A DNA stretch of 43,432 bases, from positions 1-43,432 of the forward strand of contig JAFUBA010000092.1 of assembly GCA_017460395.1 (NCBI GenBank), written 5' to 3'. Source of the stretch: Clostridia bacterium. GTDB taxonomy: Bacteria; Bacillota; Clostridia; Christensenellales; Aristaeellaceae. Positions 25,986 through 33,733 of this stretch are shown here, in pieces. The notes under the pieces are model-generated. The model was not told the origin of the DNA. It worked only from the letters and a program-made list of their open reading frames with translations, and ran no database searches. The number at the start of each line of letters is the position of its first letter. Position 1 is the stretch's first letter. The translations under genes were made by a program, and so were the position numbers.

Positions 25986-26051
25986 GGGTCTGATTCTTCC
26001 GGAGCTTGGCAGGGACGAGCGGTCCTCTGTCTGTGGGAGACAGTTAAAGCA

Positions 26052-26813
26052 TCAGAAATCGAAGATCATCTTTGCCAGGAGAAGTGCCAGGACACAGAGG
26101 ATCACGGGCCGGACGATCTTTGTCCCATGATCCATGGCGAGGCCGGAGCCTACGTAGTTTCCCGCCATGTTACACACGGCACCCGCAAGCCCCAGGGGGA
26201 TCAGCACCTGATTGCCCACCAGGAACACCGCCAGGGAGGAAAGGTTGGAGGTCAGGTTGATGACCTTGGCCTGAGCGTTGGCAGAAGTCACAGACATGTG
26301 CGCAAAGAGCACGAAGGAGATAATCAGGAAGGTGCCGGTTCCGGGTCCGTAGAAGCCGTCGTAGCCGCCGATCAGGAAGGCGCAGATGATGCATATGATG
26401 AGTGTCCGACGGTCAGAGGATGCCTTGCCCTCGGCACGGTCCTGAAAAAGGTGCCGGTTGAGTACGAAGAAGGCTGCGACAGGCAGAACGATCACGAGGA
26501 TGTAGCGGAGTACTTCAGCATTGACCAGCAGGGAGAGCCTTGCACCAAGCTGAGATCCGATGAGTGCCGCCACGACAGAGGGAAAGGCCAGGCGAAGATT
26601 CACAAGGCCATGTCGGATAAAGCGGATCGTGGTCAGGGAAGACCCGCAGGAGGAGGAAAGCTTGTTGGTGGCAATCGCCATGTGTGGCGGGAGACCGGCA
26701 AACAGATAGGCCGGCAGGGAGATCAGACCGCCGCCCCCTCCGATGGAATCGACAAAACCTGCAAGAAACAGCATGGGACAGACGATCAGAAACATCTGCG
26801 GTGTGAGTGGCAT
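26052..26813 (-). CDS. TauE/SafE-family membrane exporter
   Basis: 253 residues with about eight membrane helices. The two halves carry the family's paired glycine-rich motifs: FLAGFVDSIGGGGGLISLPA in the first, and IGGYDGFYGPGTGTFLIISF in the second, plus ATNKLSSSCGSS. The family moves sulfite, sulfoacetate and other organic anions across the membrane; the substrate here is not readable. Start at 26813 with a GAGAGG site 8-13 nt upstream. It stands alone and divergent from the ATPase/nuclease gene at 26998. Confidence 0.9.
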   Translation of the reverse strand: MPLTPQMFLIVCPMLFLAGFVDSIGGGGGLISLPAYLFAGLPPHMAIATNKLSSSCGSSLTTIRFIRHGLVNLRLAFPSVVAALIGSQLGARLSLLVNAEVLRYILVIVLPVAAFFVLNRHLFQDRAEGKASSDRRTLIICIICAFLIGGYDGFYGPGTGTFLIISFVLFAHMSVTSANAQAKVINLTSNLSSLAVFLVGNQVLIPLGLAGAVCNMAGNYVGSGLAMDHGTKIVRPVILCVLALLLAKMIFDF

Positions 26814-26997
26814 AAAGGGAGGACCTCTCAGTCGTCAAAGTAGGGTTTTCCGGGAAGTGAAAAACCTGTTCTTCTATTCGCGGTGCTCTGCCGTCTTCCT
26901 GCAATACGGCCCGGGGAAATTTAGAATTGGCATCACGTGCATGAAAAGTACAAAGGCTCAGCACAGTGAAGGAAAAGCCCGGAAGGAGGCATGCAAC

Positions 26998-28625
26998 GTG
27001 AAGAAGGTCATCGCCATGGGCGTCCAGGACTATGCAAAGCTGAAGGAATACGACAGGTTTTACATCGACAAGACCAGATTCATCAGTGACTGGTGGCAAA
27101 GTGGAGACCGTGTCACGCTCATCGCGCGCCCGCAAGGTTTTGGGAAAACGCTGAACCTGACCACGGTAGAATGCTTCTTTTCCAGCAGATACGCCGGGAG
27201 AAGCGACCTGTTCTCAGGCATGCAGGTCTGGGAAAGCGAAGAGATGAGGGGAATGCAGGGAGCATATCCTGTGATCTTTCTCTCCTTTGCAGGCGCTGTC
27301 ACCTCCAAGTATACGACCTTCTGGCACCTGATCCGAAAGTTCATCCTCCGCAAGTTCTCAGACCTTGAGATCTATCGGCAGAAAGACAGATTCAGTGCTG
27401 AGCAGCTGGAGGCGCTTGGGGGGATAGGATCGGACATGTCGGAGGAGGAGACTGTAAAGGCGCTGAAGCTCCTCAGCGGCCTCCTGGAGACAATCTGCCA
27501 TCGGAAGGCTCTGATTCTTCTGGATGATTACGACAGCCCGCTGCGGGAGGCAGGTGACTTCAGGTATAAGGAGGAGGCGGAAGCGTTCCTGCAACGCCTG
27601 ATGTACCACACCTTCGAGGATAATCCGAGCCTGGAGAGAGGCCTCATCGTCGGCATGACGTATCATGACGGGAAAACGGTCCTGTCTGGCATTCATGATC
27701 TTGAAGTGATCGGCCATACCTCCGAAAAGTATGATGACTTCTTTGGCTTTACGGAGCCTGAGGTCTTCAAGGCACTCTCAGGCCAGGATACGGAGAATCT
27801 GCGCGGCAGGCAGTGAAGAACTTCTACGACGGCTATCACTTCGGACGAGCCAGAAGCGTCTACAATCCTACGTCCGTGACGGCATTTCTCGACAGAGGAG
27901 GGGACGGCAGCTTCTTGGCCGGGATCAGCGCGAATACGGGCGTTGAGACGCTCATGAGAAAGAGTGATCCTGAATGGAAGGCACAGTTTGCACGCCTTTT
28001 TCAGGGTGAAAGCTTCACGTGCACCCTGGGGGAGAATGCAGATGCGTCTGGTGATGAGTTCTCCGCGGAAGACGCATGGCGCCTGTTTGAGTCCTACGGA
28101 TACATGAAGGTGGTGTCGCATCAGCGGCCGGTATCCATGGGACCGGAGGTATACACGCTGGCACTTGCAAACGAAGAAGTCCGTGCGATGTTCTGCAGAA
28201 TGATCTTCAAATGGTTCTCCGGAAATGATGAGCTGGCTCAATTTGTGAAAGCCATGCCGCGCAGGGACACGAGGGAAATGTGCTATGCGCTGCAGAAAAT
28301 GATGTTTTCAGCTGGAAAACTGTTTGACGGTGCGGAAAACTTCGCGCATGCCCTGGCTCTTGGTCTGATGGTTTATCTGTGCGATGACGTCCTCGTGAAG
28401 ACCGGGTGGGATCGCGGGGATGGAAAGTGTGAAATCACGCTGGAACCAAAGAAACCGGGAATTCCTGGCGTGGATCTATCAATTTGGACATCAGGCGATG
28501 AATGCGGGAAAGCGGGGGAGCAGGCGCTCCGGCAGGCCCGTGCCATACAAATGGGCGAAGACGGGATCCTTCGGTATGACATCGCCCTGCAGGGAAATCA
28601 GTGTCAGGTCCTCATGGCAGAGTAG
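26998..28625 (+). pseudogene. AAA-ATPase-like/PD-(D/E)XK protein, frame-broken in two
   Basis: Starts at GTG 26998 after GGAAGGAGG. Part 1 (to 27816) has the AAA-ATPase-like domain (pfam09820 type): YIDKTRFISDWW, Walker A ARPQGFGKTLNL, Walker B ALILLDDYDSPL, and DDFFGFTEPEVFKAL. It stops just where the family has W/FYDGYxFG. That motif (ARQAVKNFYDGYHFG) is intact in the frame one base off, which runs open to 28625 (270 residues). Part 2 ends in the nuclease-like domain (pfam08011 type): CEITLEPKKPGIPGVDLSIW, then EQALRQARAIQ. The shift lies between about 27770 and 27790. The usual ~530-residue length is restored if the frames are joined. The family is a common, poorly understood gut-bacterial group. 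Confidence 0.85.
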
Positions 28626-28817
28626 AAGAAGACTGCCAGAAGGAAAAGGGCACAAATCGTGAAAAGCCTTCGAGAGGGGCAGATGGCCACCGACAAAGTC
28701 GAGGATAGCAAGGATCTGGAGGTCTTACTCCGAGAAACCGGAAGGGATAACAGGCAGGTCAGAGCTCTGCAGAATGCGTTCTCCCAGATATCCTCGGACG
28801 CGAGGAGAGGGATATGG
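28626..28817. other. Intergenic stretch between converging genes; no gene supported
   Basis: Open frames run through both strands here, but none has a ribosome binding site or recognisable product. A plus-strand frame (SKDLEVLLRETGRDNRQVRA) is hydrophilic and could be a fragment. Confidence 0.4.
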
Positions 28818-28822
28818 ATTGA

Positions 28823-28857
28823 AAAAGCAGAGAGGAAGATTTCTCCCTCTCTGCTTT
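28823..28857. terminator. Terminator after the amino-acid binding-protein gene
   Basis: AAAAGCAGAGAGG pairs with CCTCTCTGCTTTT across a 9-nt loop. On the minus strand it ends in CTTTTTC, 50 bp after the binding-protein stop; it can also act on the plus strand. Confidence 0.8.
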
Positions 28858-28907
28858 TGAAGCTGAAGGTTCCCGGTTTTATCGGGGGCCATGGGGTGCA
28901 GGGTGCG

Positions 28908-29738
28908 TCAGATGACGCCGCCTTCCACAACCAGGCTGTCCGCATCAGCGTTTTCACCATAGGTTTCGCGCAGGGTGGCTTCATAATCGGCGTGGAAGAA
29001 GTTTTCCTCTCCCAGTTTCACAATCTCCTCGTTGATCCAGTTGAGCAGCGTTTCGTTGCCCTGAGATACAGCGGGGTTGATGGTGTCCAGGCTGCCAAGG
29101 GATTCGATACCGACGGAGAATCCGGGATTTTCAATGGCCCAGGCCAGCACTTCGGTGTTGTCGGTGGACAGGGCATCTCCGCGGCCGTCCAGAAGAGCAA
29201 TGTAGGCCTCGGTATAGCTGTCATACTTGGCAAGGTTTACCTCGGGGTAATTCTGCTCAAAGAATGTTTCAGCCGTCGTGCCCTTGGACACGATGAGGGT
29301 CTTGCCATTGAGCTGCTCGGGCTCGGTGATCAGGGCACTGTCAGGGCTCACCACGCCCAGAGCCACCTTCATATAGGGCAGGGCGAAGTCCACCTGGGTG
29401 GCGCGCTCATCGGTATAGGTGAAGTTGGCCAGCACGATGTCCACCTTGAAGGACTGGAGGAATTCAATACGGTTGGGGGCGTCCAGGGAAACGGGTTCCA
29501 GTTCTACGCCCAGATCTTCTGCCAGACGGCGGGCAAGATAGACGTCATAGCCCTGGTATTCGCCGTATTCGTCGATATAGCCAAAGGGCTTCTTGTCAGA
29601 GAACAGGCCGATGGTCAGCTTGCCGCTTTCCTTGATTTCATCCAGGGTGCGGAAGCCTTCGGCGGAGGCAGACAGAGACAGGGAAAGAACCAGGGCCACG
29701 GCCAGGATCAGAGCAAAGAACTTATGGAGCTTCTTCAT
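28908..29738 (-). CDS. Amino-acid ABC transporter substrate-binding protein (family 3)
   Basis: 276 residues. Start ATG 29738 (MKKLHKFFALILAVALVLSL) after AAAGGATGG. A Sec signal peptide ends at SASA-EG and there is no lipobox cysteine, unusual for a Gram-positive binding protein. The mature part is a bacterial family 3 solute-binding fold: LTIGLFSDKKPFGYIDEYGE, YQGYDVYLARRLAEDLGVEL, VDIVLANFTYTDERATQVDF. The TYTDER/ATQVDF segment and the LIVSKGTTAETFFE hinge resemble cystine/polar amino-acid binding proteins. It is the last gene of the transporter unit but is separated from the ATPase by 413 bp holding its own promoter, leader peptide and terminator. Sulfur amino acids are the inferred ligand, from the leader. 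Confidence 0.92.
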   Translation of the reverse strand: MKKLHKFFALILAVALVLSLSLSASAEGFRTLDEIKESGKLTIGLFSDKKPFGYIDEYGEYQGYDVYLARRLAEDLGVELEPVSLDAPNRIEFLQSFKVDIVLANFTYTDERATQVDFALPYMKVALGVVSPDSALITEPEQLNGKTLIVSKGTTAETFFEQNYPEVNLAKYDSYTEAYIALLDGRGDALSTDNTEVLAWAIENPGFSVGIESLGSLDTINPAVSQGNETLLNWINEEIVKLGEENFFHADYEATLRETYGENADADSLVVEGGVI

Positions 29739-29832
29739 GGTGTATACCATCCTTTCAAATTCAAAGAAGTTGATTGTGGGGGAATCATGCGGGACCAGAT
29801 GTCCCTCATTGCAAACAAGTGTCACAGCCTTT

Positions 29833-29886
29833 TTAGAATGCGAAATGACATCGATCTGTCGCGCAGATGAACCGTACCTGCATCAT
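29833..29886 (-). CDS. Possible second small upstream ORF (17 aa)
   Basis: ATG 29886 follows GGGAGGG and encodes MMQVRFICATDRCHFAF. It has two Met and two Cys codons and lies between the attenuator hairpin and the binding-protein gene. It could add to leader regulation; evidence is limited to the ribosome binding site and codons. Confidence 0.35.
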   Translation of the reverse strand: MMQVRFICATDRCHFAF

Positions 29887-29925
29887 GCGTCGTTCCCTCC
29901 CTGAAGTCCAGGCTGCAGATGGCAC

Positions 29926-29957
29926 GAAAAAAGGAGTCGGACATGCGTCCGACTCCT
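29926..29957 (-). terminator. Attenuator-type intrinsic terminator in the binding-protein leader
   Basis: On the minus strand AGGAGTCGGAC and GTCCGACTCCT form a perfect 11-bp stem with a GCAT loop, followed by TTTTTT. It lies 28 nt after the leader-peptide stop and 190 nt before the binding-protein start. Confidence 0.9.
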
Positions 29958-29984
29958 GGGAATACATTGCTCCAAGCTGCAGCG

Positions 29985-30062
29985 TCACTGCAAACAGAGC
30001 TCCCGGCGAGACAGACGCACAGAGCTGCACATGGAACAACACATCATCATGATCTGCTTCAT
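29985..30062 (-). CDS. Met/Cys-rich leader peptide (25 aa)
   Basis: ATG 30062 is preceded by AAAGGAG with 8-nt spacing. The peptide begins MKQIMMMCCSMC, continues SSVRLSRRELCLQ, and stops at 29985. Three Met codons and two adjacent Cys codons, then Met and Cys, sit at residues 5-12, so ribosomes should stall there when sulfur amino acids are short. A strong terminator lies 28 nt after the stop, and the transporter binding-protein gene follows. This is the layout of ribosome-mediated attenuation. Cys-rich leader peptides before cysteine genes are known in Actinobacteria; this one is inferred by analogy. The transporter's sulfur role is inferred from this leader. Confidence 0.75.
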   Translation of the reverse strand: MKQIMMMCCSMCSSVRLSRRELCLQ

Positions 30063-30100
30063 GGTTCTGTCTCCTTTCTTCTCGGGTTACCCTGTTATTT

Positions 30101-30119
30101 ACCCACCGGTTTAGTGGGT
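30101..30119. promoter_or_regulatory. Palindromic operator candidate downstream of the -10 box
   Basis: ACCCAC-CGGTTTA-GTGGGT, an inverted repeat with 6-bp arms, begins 8 bp after the -10 box and so overlaps the expected transcription start. A repressor bound here could block initiation; the regulator (for example an Rrf2/CymR-like protein) is not in the window. Confidence 0.5.
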
Positions 30120-30126
30120 GATTCAC

Positions 30127-30155
30127 ATATTAGAGAAACCTATGGATCCTGTCAA
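30127..30155 (-). promoter_or_regulatory. Promoter of the leader peptide/binding-protein gene
   Basis: TTGACA (30155-30150, consensus -35), 17-bp spacer, TAATAT (30132-30127). The -35 box overlaps the stop codon of the ATPase gene. This is the best promoter match in the window. Confidence 0.8.
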
Positions 30156-30940
30156 TCCCCAAGATTGTTTTTTGACTGTTTTTCGGAAGTACCCCTCTTG
30201 GAGGCATACGTGAAGCTTTGGAGGAAGCGCTGCGCCCGCTCGGTTTTTGGCGTATGGAAGAATTCCTCCGGCTTTCCTTCCTCCAGAACGACGCCATCTT
30301 CCAGAAACAGCACCCGATCCGCGACTGCCTCCGCAAAGCGCATCTCATGGGTCACGATGGCCATGGTCATCCCGCCCCGGGCCAGATCAATCACGACATT
30401 CAGAACCTCCGAGACCATCTCGGGGTCCAAAGCGGCGGTGATCTCGTCCAGCAGCAGAATCTCGGGATGCATCAGCATGGCCCGGACAAGCGCAGTCCGC
30501 TGCTTCTGTCCGCCGGACAGGGTGCGGGGAAGGGCATAGGCTTTATCTTTGAGCCCCACACGTTCAAGCATCTCCAGGGCTTCCTTCTCCACGTCCGCTC
30601 TGGGCCTGGAAAGGGCCCTGGTCGGGCCAAGCAGCAGGTTGTCCATGACCTTCATGTGCGGAAACAGATCATAGCTCTGGAACACCATGCCGATTTTCTG
30701 CCTCACAAGGTGCAGATCCTTTGTGCGGCCGGAGATCTTTTCGTCCCGCAGGAAGATGTTTCCGCTGCTGATCGTCTCCAGCCCATTGATGCACCGGAGC
30801 AGCGTGCTTTTGCCGCAGCCGCTCGGGCCCACAATCACCACGACTTCGCCTTCCCGGATCTGAAGGGATACACCTCTGAGCACGTCCTGGCCATCAAAGG
30901 ATTTATACACATTTTCCACCCGAAGGATTGTATCTGCCAT
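30152..30940 (-). CDS. Polar amino-acid ABC transporter ATP-binding protein
   Basis: 262 residues; start ATG 30940 after GAAAGGATGG. Walker A is VGPSGCGKSTLL, the Q-loop is MVFQSYDLFPHMKVMDN, the signature is LSGGQKQRTALVRAMLMHPE, Walker B is ILLLDEITAALDPE, and the H-loop is AIVTHEMRFAEAV. This is the GlnQ/TcyC class. It energises the two permeases encoded upstream. Its C-terminal tail after VLEEGKPEEFFHTPKTERA is typical of the class. It lies 15 bp after the second permease gene, so the three are one operon. Confidence 0.94.
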   Translation of the reverse strand: MADTILRVENVYKSFDGQDVLRGVSLQIREGEVVVIVGPSGCGKSTLLRCINGLETISSGNIFLRDEKISGRTKDLHLVRQKIGMVFQSYDLFPHMKVMDNLLLGPTRALSRPRADVEKEALEMLERVGLKDKAYALPRTLSGGQKQRTALVRAMLMHPEILLLDEITAALDPEMVSEVLNVVIDLARGGMTMAIVTHEMRFAEAVADRVLFLEDGVVLEEGKPEEFFHTPKTERAQRFLQSFTYASKRGTSEKQSKNNLGD

Positions 30941-30955
30941 GTTGCATCCATCCTT

Positions 30956-31627
30956 TCACGCCCAGCGCTTTTCCAGCTGCCTTGCCAGAAGGGAAAAGGG
31001 CCAGCATATGATAAAATACAGAAGAAAAATGACAAAGTATACCCAGAAGGCTGCGTCCGGCTGCCGGTAGAACTGGCCGATGATCTGCTGGCCTACCTTC
31101 AGCACCTCGGTCACATTGATCATCTTGACCAGGGCTGTGGTCTTGATGATCCTGGTGGACAGGTTGATTGCCTGGGGCAGGAGCCGCCGAAGGGTCTGGG
31201 GGATCAGAACGTGCAGGAAGATCTGGCTTTTCTTCAGCCCCAGGGCTGCAGCCGATTCCGTCTGGTGGCGGGGAATCGAGGTCAGTGCGCCCCGAATGAG
31301 ATCACCCATTTCCGCGGTGCCCCAGAAGGTGAAGACGATCACGGCACTGGTTTCGCCGTCCAGATCCAGGCCAAAGACGCGGGCAAAGCCGAAATACACG
31401 ATATAGAGCAGCACCAGCTGGGGCATAAAGCGCACAATCTCCAGCCAGATCCGGCAGAAGATCCTGGGCAGCTTTCTCCGGGAAAGCAGGAGGCTGGCAA
31501 AGAGGAGGCCAAAAAGACAGGAAAGTCCGATGGTGATCAGAGCAAGACGCAGTGTCACCCAGAGCCCGCCTAAAAGCCGCTGGAAGTTGATGCCTTTAAA
31601 CAGAATGCTGATCCCCAAATCCTGCAT
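30956..31627 (-). CDS. Amino-acid ABC transporter permease 2
   Basis: 223 residues; five membrane helices. Start ATG 31627 after AAAGGAGG, overlapping the end of permease 1 by 32 bp, which suggests translational coupling. The conserved HisM-like EAA loop region is DLIRGALTSIPRHQTESAAA-LGLKKSQIF, then LIPQTLRRLLPQAINL. Typical for polar amino-acid uptake, where two related permeases form a heterodimer. Confidence 0.92.
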   Translation of the reverse strand: MQDLGISILFKGINFQRLLGGLWVTLRLALITIGLSCLFGLLFASLLLSRRKLPRIFCRIWLEIVRFMPQLVLLYIVYFGFARVFGLDLDGETSAVIVFTFWGTAEMGDLIRGALTSIPRHQTESAAALGLKKSQIFLHVLIPQTLRRLLPQAINLSTRIIKTTALVKMINVTEVLKVGQQIIGQFYRQPDAAFWVYFVIFLLYFIICWPFSLLARQLEKRWA

Positions 31628-32267
31628 AACGAAGCCTCCTTTCCACCAGAGTTGCCAGAAGGGACACAGGCAGCAAAATCAGAAGATAGGCCACAATCAG
31701 CATGAACAGAACCTCTACGGTTCGTCCGCCGCTTGTGCGGAGCGTATCGGCAACGTTCATCAGGTCCATCATCGCCAGGACAGAAAACACGCTGGTTTCC
31801 TTGATCAGGAAGATGACATTGGCAAACAGGGCGGGGATTGCAGTCGCCAGTGCCTGGGGAAAGATCACATAGCGCATATTCTGTCCGGCGGTCAGCCCGA
31901 TACAGGCGCCGGCCTCCACCTGTGCCCTGTCCACCGACTCAAGCCCGCTGCGAAAAGCTTCCGACATATACGCGCCGCCAAGAAAGGTGAGCCCGATCAC
32001 GGCGCAGGCCTCGGCGCTGAACCTGATTCCGACCCGGGGAAGACCGGCATAGAGGAAGAAGAGCTGTACCAGAAGGGGCGTGTTTCTTGCAAGCTCAATG
32101 TAGCCCTTTGCGATCCAATGGAATATGGGCACCCGAAAATAGCAGAGAAGACAGCACACAAGCCCCAGCGCCAGGGAACAGAGCACACCGTACAGGCCAA
32201 AGCGCAGGGTAACCCATGCACCTGAGAGATAATCTGGTACATGGGAGAGAATAAATGATCCGTCCAC
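31596..32267 (-). CDS. Amino-acid ABC transporter permease 1
   Basis: 223 residues; first gene of the transporter operon. Start GTG 32267 with CGGAGG 6 nt upstream (MDGSFILSHVPDYLSGAWVT). It has five membrane helices and the EAA loop AYMSEAFRSGLESVDRAQVE, AGACIGLTAGQNM. It is paralogous to permease 2 and probably forms a heterodimer with it. The upstream region holds TATAAT at 32319-32324 and a palindrome (CACACC...GGTGTG, 32290-32312) between promoter and ribosome binding site. Confidence 0.92.
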   Translation of the reverse strand: MDGSFILSHVPDYLSGAWVTLRFGLYGVLCSLALGLVCCLLCYFRVPIFHWIAKGYIELARNTPLLVQLFFLYAGLPRVGIRFSAEACAVIGLTFLGGAYMSEAFRSGLESVDRAQVEAGACIGLTAGQNMRYVIFPQALATAIPALFANVIFLIKETSVFSVLAMMDLMNVADTLRTSGGRTVEVLFMLIVAYLLILLPVSLLATLVERRLRYAGFGDQHSV

Positions 32268-32289
32268 TTGAACCTCCGCAGGTGATTTT

Positions 32290-32324
32290 CACACCAGCTT
32301 TCCGCCGGTGTGCGTCCAATTATA
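32290..32324 (-). promoter_or_regulatory. Promoter (-10) and palindrome before transporter operon
   Basis: TATAAT on the minus strand (32324-32319); no good -35 box at 17 bp. CACACC (32290-32295) and GGTGTG (32307-32312) form an inverted repeat just downstream, a possible operator. Confidence 0.45.
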
Positions 32325-32395
32325 TGAGAAAGCTGAGAAAAGGAAAGGAACTGCCTGTTTAATTTTTGTTTCCGGAATGGGAAAAGGAAGGATGA

Positions 32396-32428
32396 AAAAC
32401 ACCGCCGCGGAAGAAAGATCCGCAGCGG
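32396..32428 (-). terminator. Terminator after DUF6398 gene
   Basis: On the minus strand CCGCTGCGGA and TCCGCGGCGG pair with one wobble across a 7-nt loop, followed by TGTTTTTC. It lies about 95 bp after the 32522 stop and isolates the transporter operon. Confidence 0.75.
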
Positions 32429-32521
32429 TTTCAGCCGGTTCATGGCAAAGCGGCAGCTCAGGTTGTGGAGAACACATGGAAGAGATGCCTGACTGCGACA
32501 GCTTTGATACGCTCGGAGACA

Positions 32522-33046
32522 TCACGATTCCTCATTGGCTTTCTGCTCTGCTTTTTTCAGGGCAGGGACATAGGGAATCAGTCCCTTCTGATAGCACAGA
32601 ATCTGAAGCTGCAGGGGCAGATAGCGGGCATCCAGAAGAAATCCATCGACTGACACGGTCCAGATCATGGGATTCGTGTCCATCATGGAGGGCAGCGACC
32701 ACTCTGCGTTGGACAGGCCGATTTTCAGCATCTTCTTGATTTCTGCCGCCTTGCTTGCCACCGTGTTCTTCGAAAGACCAAAGGGTGCCACCAGCTCCGA
32801 CGCCGTCATGTGGATATCCTGGCTTCTGTCAAAAATCCAGTTGTTGGAGCCAATGGCGTAGACAATGCCGGCAGCCCAGGTGTTTGCCCGGCCGGAGGAA
32901 AGCGGGGACGGGCGTTTCCGGCACAGCTTTTCAAGGGCCTTGAGACAAAGCTCTTTGTACTCTTCGCTCAAATGCTCATCACAGTAGGGGATCAGGATCG
33001 CGGAAATCTCATCGTACTTGTCCTGCATGGTCTTCGGAACACTCAT
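32522..33046 (-). CDS. DUF6398-type protein of unknown function
   Basis: 174 residues. Start ATG 33046 (MSVPKTMQDKYDEISAILIP) after GGGAGGG; the 30 in-frame residues upstream are unlikely. The sequence YCDEHLSEEYKELCLKALEK, LCRKRPSPLSSGRANTWAAG, IVYAIGSNNWIFDRSQDIHM and FGLSKNTVASKAAEIKKML matches what I recall as DUF6398. The part around SKNTVASKAAEIKK looks like a helix-turn-helix. No catalytic motif is seen. It is a single gene. Confidence 0.75.
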   Translation of the reverse strand: MSVPKTMQDKYDEISAILIPYCDEHLSEEYKELCLKALEKLCRKRPSPLSSGRANTWAAGIVYAIGSNNWIFDRSQDIHMTASELVAPFGLSKNTVASKAAEIKKMLKIGLSNAEWSLPSMMDTNPMIWTVSVDGFLLDARYLPLQLQILCYQKGLIPYVPALKKAEQKANEES

Positions 33047-33421
33047 GAGAACCCTCCCTTTCTCAATGGACGTCTCGGAATCAACTGGGTCCATCTTAAC
33101 AGACAGGGTCCGGCGTGTAAAGAAAGGCGGGATCACACGTCGTGACAGCAGAGGACAGAGAAATTCTGGCTTTACTGATTGGGTGCCTGTGCCATCCGGG
33201 GTGAATCTTCAGACATTATCCTGTGGAGGTGCTTTTTATGAAAATCAACGTTTCAGACGATTATTGTAACAAAACGCTACAATAATCGTCTGAAACTTAA
33301 CAAAATCATGCTTGACAGACGATTATTGTAATGTTTAAGATTTTATCGACAGCTCCGCAAGGAATAGTGGAGATCAGCGTGCAGTGGTTCGGGATGGACC
33401 CACGTCAGGAGGGGGAGGCTC
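33047..33421. other. Intergenic region with operator-like palindrome and relic promoter
   Basis: The stretch from about 33165 onward is the left copy of the ~430-bp repeat shared with 40626-41055. It contains the palindrome at 33250-33296 and a promoter at 33312-33341. No gene is seen. Confidence 0.6.
33250..33296. promoter_or_regulatory. Perfect 19-bp palindrome (operator candidate, left copy)
   Basis: GTTTCAGACGATTATTGTA (33250-33268) and its exact complement (33278-33296) with a 9-bp spacer. The core CAGACGATTATTGTAA recurs at 33316-33331, directly on the -35/-10 spacer of a TTGACA (33312-33317)/TAAGAT (33336-33341) promoter. Confidence 0.75.
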
Positions 33422-33595
33422 ATGATCATCGGAAGAGAAAAAGAGGAAGCAAAGCTGAATGAACGGTATCACAGTGGCAGGGCAGAATATGGCTTCTGTC
33501 TATGGCCGGTGGCGGGTGGGAAAGACGTTTCCCGCAGAGCAGGTGTTTAAGGATAAAATGACCTTTCAGCACGCGGGTTTGTCCGCTGTTGAAAG
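33422..33595 (+). pseudogene. Truncated, frameshifted copy of the ATPase/nuclease gene
   Basis: Begins MIIGREKEEAKLNERYHSGR like the intact gene at 40884. One extra base near 33490 (AGAATATGGCTTC against AGAACTGGTTGC) shifts the frame, destroys Walker A and gives a stop at 33550. Homology then ends near 33595. The gene is dead, but its promoter and palindrome are well kept. Confidence 0.85.
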
Positions 33596-33675
33596 AATAC
33601 GCTGGCCTATGGGAGAGAATTCTACATTCTGACCCAAAGGAGCATATCGGAGAACAGGAAAGATGTTCTGCGCAT

Positions 33676-33710
33676 AAAAAACGGTCTCCTCATCCTACAG
33701 GTGAGGAGAC
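33676..33710 (-). terminator. Terminator of the second glycan operon
   Basis: On the minus strand GTCTCCTCA and TGAGGAGAC pair across a 9-nt loop, followed by CGTTTTTT. It lies 24 bp after the esterase stop. Confidence 0.85.
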
Positions 33711-33733
33711 TGTTGTCATCCGGGCTGGAGCCT

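Larger units (their letters stand above)
33165..33595. repeat. Left copy of ~430-bp direct repeat
   Basis: Matches 40626-41055 in promoter, palindrome and the first ~170 bp of an ATPase gene; homology ends at GTTGAAA. The two copies lie 7.46 kb apart in the same orientation and bracket the second glycan operon. Confidence 0.85.

Noticed and set aside
28659-29870. 403-residue plus-strand frame over the binding-protein gene
   Set aside because: Antisense of the binding protein; only the first ~60 residues lie in intergenic DNA and show no recognised family.
30218-31573. 451-residue plus-strand frame across the ABC ATPase and permease
   Set aside because: Spans two convincing minus-strand genes and their junction; His/Gln-rich shadow.
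33250-33334. CRISPR-like array from three similar segments
   Set aside because: Only three units, two of them forming a palindrome, and placed on a promoter; no spacers of even length and no cas genes.
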